Assembly (NCBI RefSeq): GCF_036327775.1
Contig: NZ_CP109598.1
Coordinates: 4,216,001-4,280,000, forward strand
Direction of reading: 5' to 3'
Source of the DNA: Streptomyces sp. NBC_01498
GTDB taxonomy: Bacteria; Actinomycetota; Actinomycetes; Streptomycetales; Streptomycetaceae
DNA length: 64,000 bases
The notes beneath the pieces were generated by a model. It searched no databases, was not told the origin of the DNA, and saw nothing but the letters and a program-made list of their open reading frames with translations. Positions 51,319 to 60,194 of the stretch are shown piece after piece. The position numbers and the translations under genes were made by a program. Every line of letters starts with the position of its first letter. Within the stretch, counting starts at the first letter, position 1.

Positions 51319-51897
51319 ATGACCGCCTTTCCCCGGGGGGACACCCCCGGACCTGCCCCACAGGACCACCTGACGCATGTCGACGAGACGGGCGCGGCCC
51401 GCATGGTCGACGTCTCCGCCAAGGAGGTCACCGCGCGCACCGCCCGCGCGAGCGGCCGGGTGCTGGTCTCGCCGCGCGTGGTCGAACTGCTGCGCGGCGA
51501 GGGCCTGCCCAAGGGCGACGCCCTGGCCACCGCCCGTATCGCCGGCATCATGGGGGCGAAACGGACACCGGACCTGATTCCGCTCTGCCATCCGCTGGCC
51601 CTCTCGGGGGTCACGCTCGACCTCGCGGTCGCGGACGACGCGGTGGACATCCGGGCGACGGTCCGGACCACGGACCGCACGGGCGTGGAGATGGAGGCCC
51701 TGACCGCCGTCTCGGTCGCGGCGCTGACGGTGGTCGACATGGTGAAGGCCGTCGACAAGGGCGCCGTCATCACGGACGTCCGGGTCGAGGAGAAGACCGG
51801 CGGCAAGTCGGGCGACTGGTCCCGTACGGAAGCGGCGAAGCCCGCGTCCGGCACCCGGCCGCCGTCGAACGGGACACCCGGGAGGGGCACGGCATGA
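51319..51897 (+). CDS. moaC: Cyclic pyranopterin monophosphate synthase
   Basis: MoaC acts with MoaA in the first step of molybdenum cofactor synthesis. The 192-residue protein has [20 protein letters not shown], the motif [16 protein letters not shown] and [11 protein letters not shown]...[11 protein letters not shown] with the catalytic Asp and Lys. The first 20 and last 30 residues are non-conserved. ATG 51319 has GGGAG upstream. It overlaps the moaB gene by four bases. moaA is not in the window. Confidence 0.93.
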   Translation: MTAFPRGDTPGPAPQDHLTHVDETGAARMVDVSAKEVTARTARASGRVLVSPRVVELLRGEGLPKGDALATARIAGIMGAKRTPDLIPLCHPLALSGVTLDLAVADDAVDIRATVRTTDRTGVEMEALTAVSVAALTVVDMVKAVDKGAVITDVRVEEKTGGKSGDWSRTEAAKPASGTRPPSNGTPGRGTA

Positions 51898-52430
51898 CCG
51901 ATCCCGCCGAGAGAGACGGCACGCCCGCGCCGCGGGCGGGCGAGCCCCGCCGCGCGCTGGTCGTCACCGCGTCCAACCGCGCGGCGGCCGGGGTGTACGC
52001 CGACACCGGAGGCCCGATCCTCGCGAACGCCCTCGCGGAGCTGGGCTTCTCGGTCGACGGACCGCTGGTCGTGCCCGACGGCGACCCGGTCGGACAGGCC
52101 CTGCGCGAAGGGGTCGCCGCCTCGTACGCCGTCATCCTGACCACCGGCGGCACCGGCGTCTCGCCCACCGACCGCACCCCGGAGGCGACCCGCGCCGTCC
52201 TGGACCGCGAGATCCCCGGCATCCCGGAGGCGATCCGCGCCGAGGGCGCCCGCAAGGTCCCCACCGCCGCGCTCTCGCGCGGACTGGCGGGCGTCGCGGG
52301 CCGGACGCTGATCGTCAATCTGCCGGGCTCCTCCGGCGGTGTACGGGACGGGCTCGCCGTCCTCGGCCGGCTGCTCGTCCACGCCGTCGACCAGATCCAC
52401 GGCGGCGATCACCCCCGTACCGACGGATGA
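51894..52430 (+). CDS. MoaB/MogA family molybdopterin adenylyltransferase
   Basis: This 178-residue protein has the MogA/MoaB fold: [38 protein letters not shown] and [16 protein letters not shown]. MogA-type proteins adenylylate molybdopterin before metal insertion by MoeA. MoaB-type homologues are often inactive; the motifs here look complete. It is coupled to moaC by an ATGA overlap and to the GNAT gene by another. Confidence 0.9.
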   Translation: MTDPAERDGTPAPRAGEPRRALVVTASNRAAAGVYADTGGPILANALAELGFSVDGPLVVPDGDPVGQALREGVAASYAVILTTGGTGVSPTDRTPEATRAVLDREIPGIPEAIRAEGARKVPTAALSRGLAGVAGRTLIVNLPGSSGGVRDGLAVLGRLLVHAVDQIHGGDHPRTDG

Positions 52431-53050
52431 ACCCCTTCTGGCCCGTGGCGCTCGTGGACGGAGACGTGGTCCTCCGCCCGATAAAGGCACGCGACCAGCG
52501 GGCCTGGCGCGAGGTGAACCGGCGCAACCGCGAGTGGCTGCGCCCCTGGGAGGCCACGATCCCGCCGCCGCCCCCGGGCGCCCCGCCCGCGCAGCGCCCG
52601 ACGTACCGGCAGATGGTCCGCCATCTGCGGTCCGAGGCGAACGCGGGGCGCATGCTGCCGTTCGTCATCGAGTACCGGGGGCGCCTGGTCGGCCAGTTGA
52701 CCGTGGCCGGGATCACCTGGGGCTCGATGTGCTCGGGGCATGTCGGCTACTGGGTGGACCGCGACGTCGCGGGGCGCGGTGTCATGCCGACGGCGGTGGC
52801 GCTCGCGGTGGACCACTGTTTCCGCGTGGTGGGGATACACCGGATCGAGGTCTGCATCCGCCCGGAGAACCGGCCGAGCCGCCGGGTCGTGGAGAAACTC
52901 GGATTGCGGGAGGAAGGCACCCGCCCCCGCTATCTGCACATCGACGGCGCCTGGCGCGACCACCTGGTCTTCGCGCTCACGGCCGAGGAGGTACCGGAAG
53001 GGCTCCTCCACCGCTGGCACCAGGCACGACCCGGAACACCACAGAAATGA
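52427..53050 (+). CDS. GNAT acetyltransferase (RimJ/RimL type)
   Basis: The 207-residue protein matches the RimJ-like GNAT family: LVDGDVVLRPIKARDQRAW, VGYWVDRDVAGRGVMPTAVA (acetyl-CoA loop), HRIEVCIRPENRPSRRVVEKLG and REEGTRPRYLHIDGAWRDHL. Such enzymes acetylate N-terminal amines of proteins or other substrates. The start overlaps the moaB stop by four bases. Its place between moaB and sepX is conserved in many Streptomyces-type gene orders, but the target is unknown. Confidence 0.9.
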   Translation: MNPFWPVALVDGDVVLRPIKARDQRAWREVNRRNREWLRPWEATIPPPPPGAPPAQRPTYRQMVRHLRSEANAGRMLPFVIEYRGRLVGQLTVAGITWGSMCSGHVGYWVDRDVAGRGVMPTAVALAVDHCFRVVGIHRIEVCIRPENRPSRRVVEKLGLREEGTRPRYLHIDGAWRDHLVFALTAEEVPEGLLHRWHQARPGTPQK

Positions 53051-53192
53051 AATAAGTGTTCGATATTAAGTCCTGTCTGACCATCAAGTGATCTGAACAA
53101 TCACAAAAAAAGTCCGTGATATCAGCCAGATCGTGCGACACACCGGCTCAATTGGCGGATCCCCTCGCGCGAACACCTCTACGGTGTGAACC

Positions 53193-54263
53193 GTGAGCAG
53201 CAGCGGCCTCATCTACGCAGTCATCGTCGGGGCCTGGGCCGCCTACTTGGTACCGATGTGGCTCCGCAGGCAGGACGAGCTCAACGAGGCCCGTCCGACG
53301 GAACGCTTCAGCACCGCCATCCGGCTGCTGTCCGGACGCGCGGCCATGGAGCGCCGGTACGCCAAGGAGTTGCAGGACCGCACCACCGAGGAGGCCGAAC
53401 CCGACGGTGTGCCGCCGGACGTGGCGGCGGAGCCGACCGGCTCCGTCGACGTCCGGTCCTTCTCCGCGCCCCCGGCCCGTACGGAGGTCCGGCTGAAGAT
53501 CCCGGCACCGTCCGCCCCCATGTCCGAGCGACGCCCCCGCCCCGACGGCGCGGCGGCCGAACGCGCCCGCCGCGCCCAGCGCTCGCAGGTGCTCGCCCGC
53601 CGCCGGCGCACCACCGTGGTCCTCTTCCTCGCCTTCACGGTCGGCGCGGTCGTCGCGGGCGTCCAGGGCCTCGCCTTCCTGTGGGCGCCCGCCGCCCCCG
53701 CCGTACTCCTCAGCGCCTACATCGTCCATCTGCGCGCCCAGGAGCGGCGCCGCTTCGTCTTCACCATGGACCGCCGCCGGGCCGAGATGGCCGCGCAGCG
53801 CCTGCGCGAGAACCGCCCCCGCCGCCACCACCACGCGGCGCCCGCCTCCCCGTCCCCGGCCCGGCCGGACGACGCCCCCGAACCCCGCCCCGCGCCCGAA
53901 CCGGCCCCGGTCTCCCCGCAGGAGGCGGGCCGCCGCGCCCTGGTCGAGCAGACGGACCACGCGGAGTGGGTCGACCAGCAGCGCGAACGCGGCCCGTCCG
54001 GCGGCGACAGCTGGGACCCGGTCCCGGTGCCGCTTCCCACGTATGTCACGGCCCCGGTCGCCCCGCGCGCCACGGGCGGCGTCAACGTCAACGACCCGGA
54101 GACCTGGAGCCCGTCCCGCTCCTCCACGGCCGACCCGACACCCCCCGACCCCGCCCCGGAACGCCACGCCCCACCACCCCCGCGCCGCACCCGCGACCGG
54201 GGCCGCACCCCCCTGTTCGACCAGTTCGACGGCGACGACCGCCCCCGCGCCGCCAACGAATGA
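53193..54263 (+). CDS. sepX: Divisome membrane protein SepX/GlpR
   Basis: This 356-residue protein starts with a membrane helix (GLIYAVIVGAWAAYLVPMWL) followed directly by RRQDELNEARPTERFSTAIR, a hallmark of SepX/GlpR. Two further membrane helices lie near 147-185 (VVLFLAFTVGAVVAGV, PAAPAVLLSAYIVHL), and the rest is a Pro/Arg-rich disordered cytoplasmic tail with a conserved-looking EWVDQQRERG segment. SepX is needed for hyphal compartmentation and sporulation septa in Streptomyces; its corynebacterial relative GlpR is the membrane receptor of Glp. The glp gene lies three genes upstream. The GTG at 53193 follows an AT-rich 140-base promoter-like region containing GTGAT-N7-ATCAC at 53088-53104. 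Confidence 0.9.
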   Translation: MSSSGLIYAVIVGAWAAYLVPMWLRRQDELNEARPTERFSTAIRLLSGRAAMERRYAKELQDRTTEEAEPDGVPPDVAAEPTGSVDVRSFSAPPARTEVRLKIPAPSAPMSERRPRPDGAAAERARRAQRSQVLARRRRTTVVLFLAFTVGAVVAGVQGLAFLWAPAAPAVLLSAYIVHLRAQERRRFVFTMDRRRAEMAAQRLRENRPRRHHHAAPASPSPARPDDAPEPRPAPEPAPVSPQEAGRRALVEQTDHAEWVDQQRERGPSGGDSWDPVPVPLPTYVTAPVAPRATGGVNVNDPETWSPSRSSTADPTPPDPAPERHAPPPPRRTRDRGRTPLFDQFDGDDRPRAANE

Positions 54264-54284
54264 CCGGCCCGGAACGGATTTCCA

Positions 54285-54304
54285 AGCACCCCGACCGGGG
54301 TGCT
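54285..54304 (+). terminator. Hairpin terminator after sepX
   Basis: AGCACCCC at 54285-54292 pairs with GGGGTGCT at 54297-54304 around GACC, followed by AAAG. It ends the sepX transcript 20 bases before the tRNA-Ala gene. Confidence 0.7.
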
Positions 54305-54323
54305 AAAGTTCCACATGTCGCAA

Positions 54324-54397
54324 GGGCCTGTGGCGCAGTCTGGTAGCGCACCTCGTTCGCATCGAGGGGGTCTGGGGTTCAAATCCCCACAGGTCCA
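54324..54397 (+). tRNA. tRNA-Ala (anticodon CGC)
   Basis: The 74 bases form a full cloverleaf: acceptor GGGCCTG with CAGGTCC, D arm GCGC/GCGC, anticodon arm CCTCG-TTCGCAT-CGAGG, T arm TGGGG-TTCAAAT-CCCCA and discriminator A. The anticodon CGC reads GCG alanine codons. CCA is not encoded. Confidence 0.96.
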
Positions 54398-54439
54398 CGG
54401 CAGAACGGTTCCCGAGTCCGCTCGGGAAGAGTTCACGAG

Positions 54440-54470
54440 ATCCCGCCCGATCCCATGGATCGGGCGGGAT
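54440..54470 (+). terminator. Strong terminator after tRNA-Ala
   Basis: ATCCCGCCCGATCC at 54440-54453 pairs perfectly with GGATCGGGCGGGAT at 54457-54470 around CAT, followed by TT. The 14-pair stem lies 43 bases past the tRNA and before the convergent DUF998 gene. Confidence 0.85.
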
Positions 54471-54594
54471 TTCCGCGTTTCCGGAGCCGGTTCGCCATGG
54501 TGTCCGGGCGAGGCAGGACCGACTCCCCGGACCTGGGAACACCCCCGTCGTCACGCTCCACACGCTCACGTTCCGGTCACGCCACGGACGGAGG

Positions 54595-55215
54595 TCACGG
54601 CTTCGCCGGTGTCCGGCCGGCCGAGGGGGACGGGTGCTGCCAGACGCGGCAGGAGATGGCCACCACCAGGGGCCAGATGGCCTGGACGAGGGTCACCACC
54701 CGTTCCGCGAGGCCCGGAGCCTTGCCGCTCTGGAGCTCGAAGACGAACCACAGCGCGCACAGGCACATCCCCACGCTCGCCGCGAGTGCCACCCGGAAAC
54801 GCAGGCCCCAGGGCATCGGCCGGTCGCGGCGGCGGGCGGCCAGGGCGGGCCAGATCGCGAGGAGGACGAAGCCGGTGGCCGCGACCGTTCCGTGGCCCAG
54901 GTTCCCGCCTCGGTACGGAGCCGGCACCAGGGTCAGGATGATCGCGGCCAGTCCGCCGCCCGCAAGGGCGATCCGCCCGAGCGGGGCCGCCTCGCGCAGT
55001 CCGTGGGCCGTGAGCATGTAGCAGGTGCCGAGCACGAGGAGTATCCCGGTCATCAGCCAGTAGGCGCGGGCGCCGTAGGACGCCAGGATGCTGAGGGTGT
55101 CCACCGCCGGGTTGTAGCCGGGCCCCTGCAACCGCTGTGCGATCAGTGAGGCGCCGATCAGAAGGAGAGGGGCGCCGCCCGAAGAGAGCAGGACCCACCA
55201 GGGGGCACGTCGCAT
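54595..55215 (-). CDS. DUF998 family membrane protein
   Basis: The 206-residue protein has six predicted membrane helices and the layout of DUF998 proteins: YNPAVDTLSILASYGARAYW in the first loop, LTAHGLREAAPLGRIALAGG, LTLVPAPYRGGNLGHGTVAA with a conserved His. The function is unknown. ATG 55215 is used. It is divergent from the winged-helix gene 110 bases away. Confidence 0.8.
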   Translation of the reverse strand: MRRAPWWVLLSSGGAPLLLIGASLIAQRLQGPGYNPAVDTLSILASYGARAYWLMTGILLVLGTCYMLTAHGLREAAPLGRIALAGGGLAAIILTLVPAPYRGGNLGHGTVAATGFVLLAIWPALAARRRDRPMPWGLRFRVALAASVGMCLCALWFVFELQSGKAPGLAERVVTLVQAIWPLVVAISCRVWQHPSPSAGRTPAKP

Positions 55216-55325
55216 CGCCCCACCGTAGACAGCACCCGCCGTCTCTTCGCGGTGACACACAGTCAGCGGCCGTAGGCTTCCCTCCGGGGACCGGGAGCGG
55301 AAGACGGCACCGAGGAGCGGACGGC

Positions 55326-56519
55326 GTGCGGCGGATCGATGTGGCGGAGCGGCGGGCCCGGCTCGGGGTGCGGCACCGGCTGGCCGTGGCGGCGCGGGCG
55401 GACGGTCCGGTCGAGGTGGCCCGGGACCTGGTCGCGCTGCACGGCACCGACCCGTCGTCCGTGTACGTCTCCGCGTGGGCCCGGATGAACGGCGGCGCCG
55501 TACGGGACGTGGAACGGGCTCTGTACGAGGACCGCTCGCTGATCCGGCTGCTGGGCATGCGCCGTACCGTCTTCGTCACCACCCTCGACGTGGCCCCCGT
55601 GATACAGGCCGCCTGCTCCGACGCGGTGGCCGTGCGGGAGCGCCGAAAGCTCCTCGGGTACCTGGCCGTGTCGGGCGTCGCCGACGATCCGGCGGGCGTA
55701 CGGCGCTGGCTGGCCGAGACCGAGGACGTCGCCGTGCGCGCGCTCGCCGCGCGGGGCGAGTCCACGGCGGCCGAACTCGCCGGGGACGACGTCCGCCTCC
55801 GTACGGAGATCGTCCTCTCGGCCGGCAAGGCGTACGAGGGCACCCAGCGGGTCGCCAGCAGGCTGCTGCTCCTGCTCGCCGCCGAGGGCCGGGTGGTACG
55901 GGGCCGGCCGCGCGGGTCGTGGACCTCGCACCAGTACCGGTGGGCGCCGCTGACCGACTGGTTCCCCGGCGGCCTCGCGCACTGGGACACCCACCGGGCG
56001 GAGGAGGAACTGGCCCGGCGCTGGCTGCGCGCCTTCGGCCCCGCCACGGCGGACGATCTGCGCTGGTGGGCCGGGTGGACCAAGACCCAGGTCAAGCGGG
56101 TGCTGACGGAACTGCGGCCGGTCGAGGCCGATCTCGGCGGCGGCGCGACCGGGCTGCTCCTGCCGGACGACCTCGACACGACCACCCCGCCGGAACCCTG
56201 GGCCGCGCTGCTCCCGGCGCTCGACCCCACACCGATGGGCTGGCACGCACGCGACTGGTTCCTCGGCGGCCACGGCCCGCGCCTCTTCGACCGGGTCGGG
56301 AACATCGGCCCCTCGCTCTGGTGGAACGGCCGCGTCGTCGGCGGCTGGGCGCAGGACCGGGACGGGCGGATCGTGTGCCGCTTCCTGGAGGACGTCGGCG
56401 CGGACGCCGAGGCGGCCGTACGCGCCGAGGCGGACCGGCTGGCCGTACCGCTGGGCGACGTGCGGCTCAGCCCCCGTACCCGGGGCCGTACCTGGCTGGA
56501 GGACGAGCTCGCGGGCTGA
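55326..56519 (+). CDS. Winged-helix DNA-binding family protein (AlkZ-related superfamily)
   Basis: This 397-residue protein matches the winged helix DNA-binding domain family that includes the DNA glycosylase AlkZ: ARLGVRHRLAVAARADGPVE, LVALHGTDPSSVYVSAWARM, MRRTVFVTTLD, WAALLPALDPTPMGWHARDW and WWNGRVVGGWAQDRDGRIVC. Members bind DNA through several winged helices and some remove bulky or crosslinked bases; I do not see the QxQ motif of AlkZ with confidence, so glycosylase activity is not claimed. GTG 55326 has AGGAG upstream. It converges with the P450 gene. Confidence 0.8.
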   Translation: MRRIDVAERRARLGVRHRLAVAARADGPVEVARDLVALHGTDPSSVYVSAWARMNGGAVRDVERALYEDRSLIRLLGMRRTVFVTTLDVAPVIQAACSDAVAVRERRKLLGYLAVSGVADDPAGVRRWLAETEDVAVRALAARGESTAAELAGDDVRLRTEIVLSAGKAYEGTQRVASRLLLLLAAEGRVVRGRPRGSWTSHQYRWAPLTDWFPGGLAHWDTHRAEEELARRWLRAFGPATADDLRWWAGWTKTQVKRVLTELRPVEADLGGGATGLLLPDDLDTTTPPEPWAALLPALDPTPMGWHARDWFLGGHGPRLFDRVGNIGPSLWWNGRVVGGWAQDRDGRIVCRFLEDVGADAEAAVRAEADRLAVPLGDVRLSPRTRGRTWLEDELAG

Positions 56520-56545
56520 GGGGCCCGGACCGGGTTCGGGCGGTC

Positions 56546-57787
56546 TCAGCGCTCTCCCGCGAACGCGCACGGCAGCGAGCGGACCCGGTTGTCGAAGTTC
56601 GACGGCACCAGCACCGGGGCGCCCACGGAACGCAGTTCGGGCAGCCGGGCGAGCAACTCCCGGAACAGCGCCTTCATCTCCTGCTTGGCCAGGAACGTGC
56701 CCAGACAGTAGTGCGGCCCGCCCCCGCCGTAACCCACATGGGGATTCGGGTCCCGGGTGATGTCGAAGCGGTCCGGGTCGGTGAAGACGGACTCGTCGCG
56801 GTTGGCGGAGGCGTAGAACAGCACCACCCGGTCGCCCCGCCGGAAGTCGTGGCCGTTCATCCGGTGGTCGCGGGTGAGCCGGCGCCGGAACTGGATGATC
56901 GGCGTCGAGTACCGCACGATCTCCTCGACGGTGCCGTCCGCGTACCGGTCGAAGTCCTCCAGCAGCAGGGCCCGTTGTTCCGGGTGCTCGGTCAGCAGGG
57001 ACAGGCCGTGGGCGATCGCGTTACGCGTGGTCTCCACTCCGGCCACCATCAACAGCGAGAAGAACGAACCGAGTTGGCGGCCGTTCAGCGACTGCCCGTC
57101 GACATCGGCGTTCACCAGCGCGGAGATGAGATCACCGGTCGGATTCCGGCGCCGCTGCCGCCCGAGCTCCGCCACCATTCCCTGCATCGACGCCAGCGCG
57201 CGAAGTCCCTTTCCGGGCACGCGAATACGCTGCCGTACCGTACGCGCCACCCCTGTTTCGACCGACGCGCGATTCACCTGTGCGAGGATCGACGGGCGTT
57301 CCTTCCCGGGGATGCCCATCAGATTGCAGATGATGTCGAACGGCATGCGCGAGGCGACCGCCGTGACGAAATCCGACGGCCGTTCCCGCAGTATGTCGTC
57401 GACAATGCGGGCGGCCACCGAACGGACGTCCTCCTCCGTCGCGGCGAGAATGCGCGGAGTGAAAGCGCGGGAGACGATCCGCCGCAATTGGGCGTGCTGC
57501 GGATCGTCGAGATTGACCAGCGACTCGCCGAACAACGCCCGTACCCAGCGGGCCGGTTCCGGTGTGGTGACCCCGGGCGCGCTGCCGAACACCCGCGCGT
57601 CCCGGCTGGCCTCCACCACGTCCGCGTGGCTGACCAGCGCGTGGAAGCCGCGCTCCGGCCGCAGCGGGCCGGCGGGCCGCTCCACGAAGTACCGTGGCGC
57701 CCCGGCCGCGCGCAACTGCGCGAAACCGGCAAGCCTTTCGGAATGCGGCAGTCTCCAGAACGAGGGATCGGCGAGATTCGGCGTCAT
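56546..57787 (-). CDS. Cytochrome P450
   Basis: The 413-residue protein has bacterial P450 features: helix I AGVETTRNA with the acid-alcohol pair altered to ET T, the ExxR pair EIVR, and the haem loop GYGGGGPHYCLGTFLAKQE with Cys361 as iron ligand. It is soluble and needs ferredoxin partners, none of which are nearby. The substrate is unknown. ATG 57787 has GGAAGGA upstream. It is divergent from the DUF5949 gene, with an imperfect dyad in the shared promoter region near 57855-57885. Confidence 0.93.
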   Translation of the reverse strand: MTPNLADPSFWRLPHSERLAGFAQLRAAGAPRYFVERPAGPLRPERGFHALVSHADVVEASRDARVFGSAPGVTTPEPARWVRALFGESLVNLDDPQHAQLRRIVSRAFTPRILAATEEDVRSVAARIVDDILRERPSDFVTAVASRMPFDIICNLMGIPGKERPSILAQVNRASVETGVARTVRQRIRVPGKGLRALASMQGMVAELGRQRRRNPTGDLISALVNADVDGQSLNGRQLGSFFSLLMVAGVETTRNAIAHGLSLLTEHPEQRALLLEDFDRYADGTVEEIVRYSTPIIQFRRRLTRDHRMNGHDFRRGDRVVLFYASANRDESVFTDPDRFDITRDPNPHVGYGGGGPHYCLGTFLAKQEMKALFRELLARLPELRSVGAPVLVPSNFDNRVRSLPCAFAGER

Positions 57788-57950
57788 TGGTCATTCCTTC
57801 CGTGGCGTCGAGCTTCCCACGGAGGACAGCACATCGGCGGGGTGTGAGAAGGGAGTTGCGGAGTCGTCCTCGTACAGAGGAACGACCACTCCGCCAGTCG
57901 GGTGACGCGAACTCACTCACGGCGCCGACGGGCCGCTACTGTGCCGAAGC

Positions 57951-58457
57951 ATGACCTCTACCAACACCGCGCAGGGAAACACGCGATACGCCCCGCTGCT
58001 CGGCACCCTCACGGTAATTCCCTGGACCGGCGAGCCCTCCGACGGCGAGCGCAACCCGCCTTTTCTGCTGGCCTATTCGCTCGGCGACGGCCGTGACGGC
58101 CCGGAGGCCGGGGAAGAGGCGATGCGCGCCGTCATCAAGGAGGTCGGTCTGACGACCGGAGCCGGTGTGACCGACGTGGCGCAGTCGCCGAACGTCCCGA
58201 TCACGCTGCTGGTGCAGGCCGGGCGGGCCGTCCTGACCATGCCGTACCTGAAGGCGCAGTGCGCCGTTCCGCCGGAATGGGAGCGGGACGCGCTCACGAC
58301 CGGCTCGGTGTACTACATCATCGCCACCCAGCCGTGGCCCGGGGGCGCCCCCGGCAGGCCGGTGGGCGAGGAGGCGCTGCGTGCCTTCGTCGGCGACGAG
58401 CAGGTGCTGGCCGGTGCCGCGCACTGTCTGGTGCCGGTGAGCAGCCTGCGCGGCTGA
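57951..58457 (+). CDS. DUF5949 family protein
   Basis: This 168-residue soluble protein resembles the actinomycete DUF5949 family: LLGTLTVIPWTGEPSDGERN, PFLLAYSLGDGRDGPEAGEE, VPITLLVQAGRAVLTMPYLK and EDALTTGSVYYIIATQPWP-like end regions. The role is unknown. The ATG at 57951 is the only reasonable start. A terminator follows directly. Confidence 0.72.
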   Translation: MTSTNTAQGNTRYAPLLGTLTVIPWTGEPSDGERNPPFLLAYSLGDGRDGPEAGEEAMRAVIKEVGLTTGAGVTDVAQSPNVPITLLVQAGRAVLTMPYLKAQCAVPPEWERDALTTGSVYYIIATQPWPGGAPGRPVGEEALRAFVGDEQVLAGAAHCLVPVSSLRG

Positions 58458-58469
58458 GGAGGGCGGCGG

Positions 58470-58496
58470 TACGGCCCCGTCCCCCGGGGCCGTACG
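58470..58496. terminator. Hairpin terminator after the DUF5949 gene
   Basis: GTACGGCCCCG at 58470-58480 pairs perfectly with CGGGGCCGTAC at 58486-58496 around TCCCC. It lies 12 bases past the DUF5949 stop and before the end of a small minus-strand gene, so it may serve both. Confidence 0.8.
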
Positions 58497-58566
58497 CCGT
58501 ACACCCGCCGATCCGCGCACGGGCCCGGGTACACACCCGTCGGCCCGCGCACGGGCCCGCGACCGC

Positions 58567-58776
58567 TCAGACGCCGCCCCGGCCGGCCCCGCCGCTCGCG
58601 GGGACCGTACGTCCCGCCGCGCCCCACTCCCGGACCAGCGCGGTGTAGATGGGGGTGGGGACCGGCAGGGCGGTGGGCGGCGGCGGGGTCGGCGGAGGGG
58701 GCGGGGGGACCGCTTCGGCACGGTGCTCGGGCACCACGGAGAGGCGCTGCCATCGGGGTGCTCGGACGGAGTTCAT
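58567..58776 (-). CDS. Small Pro-rich protein of unknown function
   Basis: The 69-residue reading frame begins MNSVRAPRWQRLSVVPEHRA, has a run of prolines and ends TPIYTALVREWGAAGRTVPA. The last segment resembles a motif in several small Streptomyces proteins that I cannot name. Coding potential is plausible but not proven. It is divergent from the VKOR gene. Confidence 0.45.
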   Translation of the reverse strand: MNSVRAPRWQRLSVVPEHRAEAVPPPPPPTPPPPTALPVPTPIYTALVREWGAAGRTVPASGGAGRGGV

Positions 58777-58881
58777 GCCCTGGCAACGCCGTACTTCGCT
58801 TCCGAGTCACTGTGTCCGGCGTGTCGAGGGGGACGGACGAAACGCTACTTCGAATACGTGATCGAACCGGTGGAGCAGACC

Positions 58882-59604
58882 ATGGCAACAGCAGTGACCG
58901 GCAAGGCGTCGTCGTCCGACGGCGACGCACCCGACGCCACCGACAAGTACGGCGGCAGGCACAGGGACAGGCGCGCGGGCGGGCACGGGGTCGGATACGA
59001 GGACGAGACCGCCGGGGACGGGCCACGCCTCCTTGGTGCGGGGTGGGGGTTGGCGTGGTTGTTGGTGGTGTCGGGTGCGGCGGGTGTGCTGGCGTCGTGG
59101 GTGATCACGCTGGACAAGTTCAGGCTGTTGGAGGATCCGGGGTTCACGCCGGGGTGCAGTCTGAATCCGGTGGTGTCGTGCGGGAACATCATGAAGAGTG
59201 CGCAGGCGTCGGTGTTCGGGTTTCCGAATCCGATGCTGGGGCTGGTGACGTTCGCGGTGGTGGGGTGTGTGGGGCTGGGGTTGCTGGCGGGGGCGCGGTA
59301 CGGGGTGTGGTTCTGGCGGGGGCTGAATGCGGGGATGCTGTTCGGTGTGGGGTTCTGTTCGTGGTTGCAGTATCAGTCGTTGTATGTGATCGGGTCGTTG
59401 TGTCTGTGGTGCTGTCTGGCGTGGGTGGCGACGATCGTGATGTTCTCGTATGTGACGGCGTTCAATGTGACGCGGGGGGTGGTGCCGGCTCCCGCGGGGG
59501 TGCGGGTGGCGCTCGGGGAGTTCCCGTGGGTGGTCCCGGTGCTGTGGACGGGGATCGTCGGGATGCTGATCCTGACCCGCTGGTGGGACTTCTGGACCAG
59601 CTGA
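58882..59604 (+). CDS. Vitamin K epoxide reductase (VKOR) family protein
   Basis: This 240-residue membrane protein has four to five helices after a 50-residue charged tail. It carries the VKOR redox centre C174-L-W-C177 (with C178 next to it) and the loop pair C92 and C100 in GCSLNPVVSCGNIM. Bacterial VKOR reoxidises periplasmic DsbA-like proteins with quinones and so drives disulfide formation in exported proteins. Codon use in the membrane core (59036 to about 59490) is unusual: third positions are mostly G, while the flanking codons and neighbours favour C. Two chaplins with a conserved Cys pair are encoded 2 kb away. ATG 58882 is preferred over a longer upstream frame. Confidence 0.9.
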   Translation: MATAVTGKASSSDGDAPDATDKYGGRHRDRRAGGHGVGYEDETAGDGPRLLGAGWGLAWLLVVSGAAGVLASWVITLDKFRLLEDPGFTPGCSLNPVVSCGNIMKSAQASVFGFPNPMLGLVTFAVVGCVGLGLLAGARYGVWFWRGLNAGMLFGVGFCSWLQYQSLYVIGSLCLWCCLAWVATIVMFSYVTAFNVTRGVVPAPAGVRVALGEFPWVVPVLWTGIVGMLILTRWWDFWTS

Positions 59605-59669
59605 CCGCAGCCGGTGAGAGCAGCGGCTGACCACGCCGGCCACCGCGCCGGTCGGCGCCGAACGACGAA

Positions 59670-59717
59670 GCGGCCGTCCCGAGTCCTCGCTTTCGCGTGA
59701 GGGCGCGGGACGGCCGC
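59670..59717. terminator. Hairpin terminator between VKOR and secreted protein genes
   Basis: GCGGCCGTCCCG at 59670-59681 pairs perfectly with CGGGACGGCCGC at 59706-59717, with further pairing inside. It lies between the ends of two convergent genes and should act in both directions. Confidence 0.8.
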
Positions 59718-59765
59718 CGGTGTACGGGGCGGCGAACGCCTCCGTCCCGCGGACCGGGCTGCGGG

Positions 59766-60116
59766 CTACCGGCCGAGCGGAATCTCGCCGAGCGGAATCC
59801 CGCCGAGCATCGCGCCACCCTTGCCGCCCTTCGCGCCCTTACCGCTCTTGCCACCCTTGGCCCCGCCGCCGAGCCCCTTCGCCACGTCGCTCACGCTGTT
59901 GACGAGCGAGCCGTTGTTGTTCGGGTCCAGCGCGTTGGTGTTCACCACGTCGGCCTGGAGCGTCTCCTGGTTGGTCACCGTTTCGAGCGCCCCGCCCAGT
60001 CCGCCGTTCAGGCTCGTCGGGAGGGCCTCGGCGGCGAACGCCGGGGCGGCGGCGCCCATCGCCATCATCGAACCGGCGACGACCGCGGCGATCTTGAGGG
60101 GCTGCATCGGCTTCAT
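59766..60116 (-). CDS. Small secreted protein with Gly/Lys-rich tail
   Basis: The 116-residue protein has a clear signal peptide (MKPMQPLKIAAVVAGSMMAM, cleavage after AFA near residue 28). The mature part has a short region VTNQETLQADVVNTNALDPN and then a Gly/Lys-rich tail with repeated KGG/KGGK units and GGIPLGEIPLG. It looks like a small extracellular or wall-associated protein; no family is recognised. AAGGA precedes ATG 60116. Confidence 0.7.
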   Translation of the reverse strand: MKPMQPLKIAAVVAGSMMAMGAAAPAFAAEALPTSLNGGLGGALETVTNQETLQADVVNTNALDPNNNGSLVNSVSDVAKGLGGGAKGGKSGKGAKGGKGGAMLGGIPLGEIPLGR

Positions 60117-60194
60117 GGTGATCCTTCTTTCGACGGGGTTCTCGCTTGCCTGGCCTCGCCCTCAGTAACGATGCCCGGCCGCCCCGGACACGAC

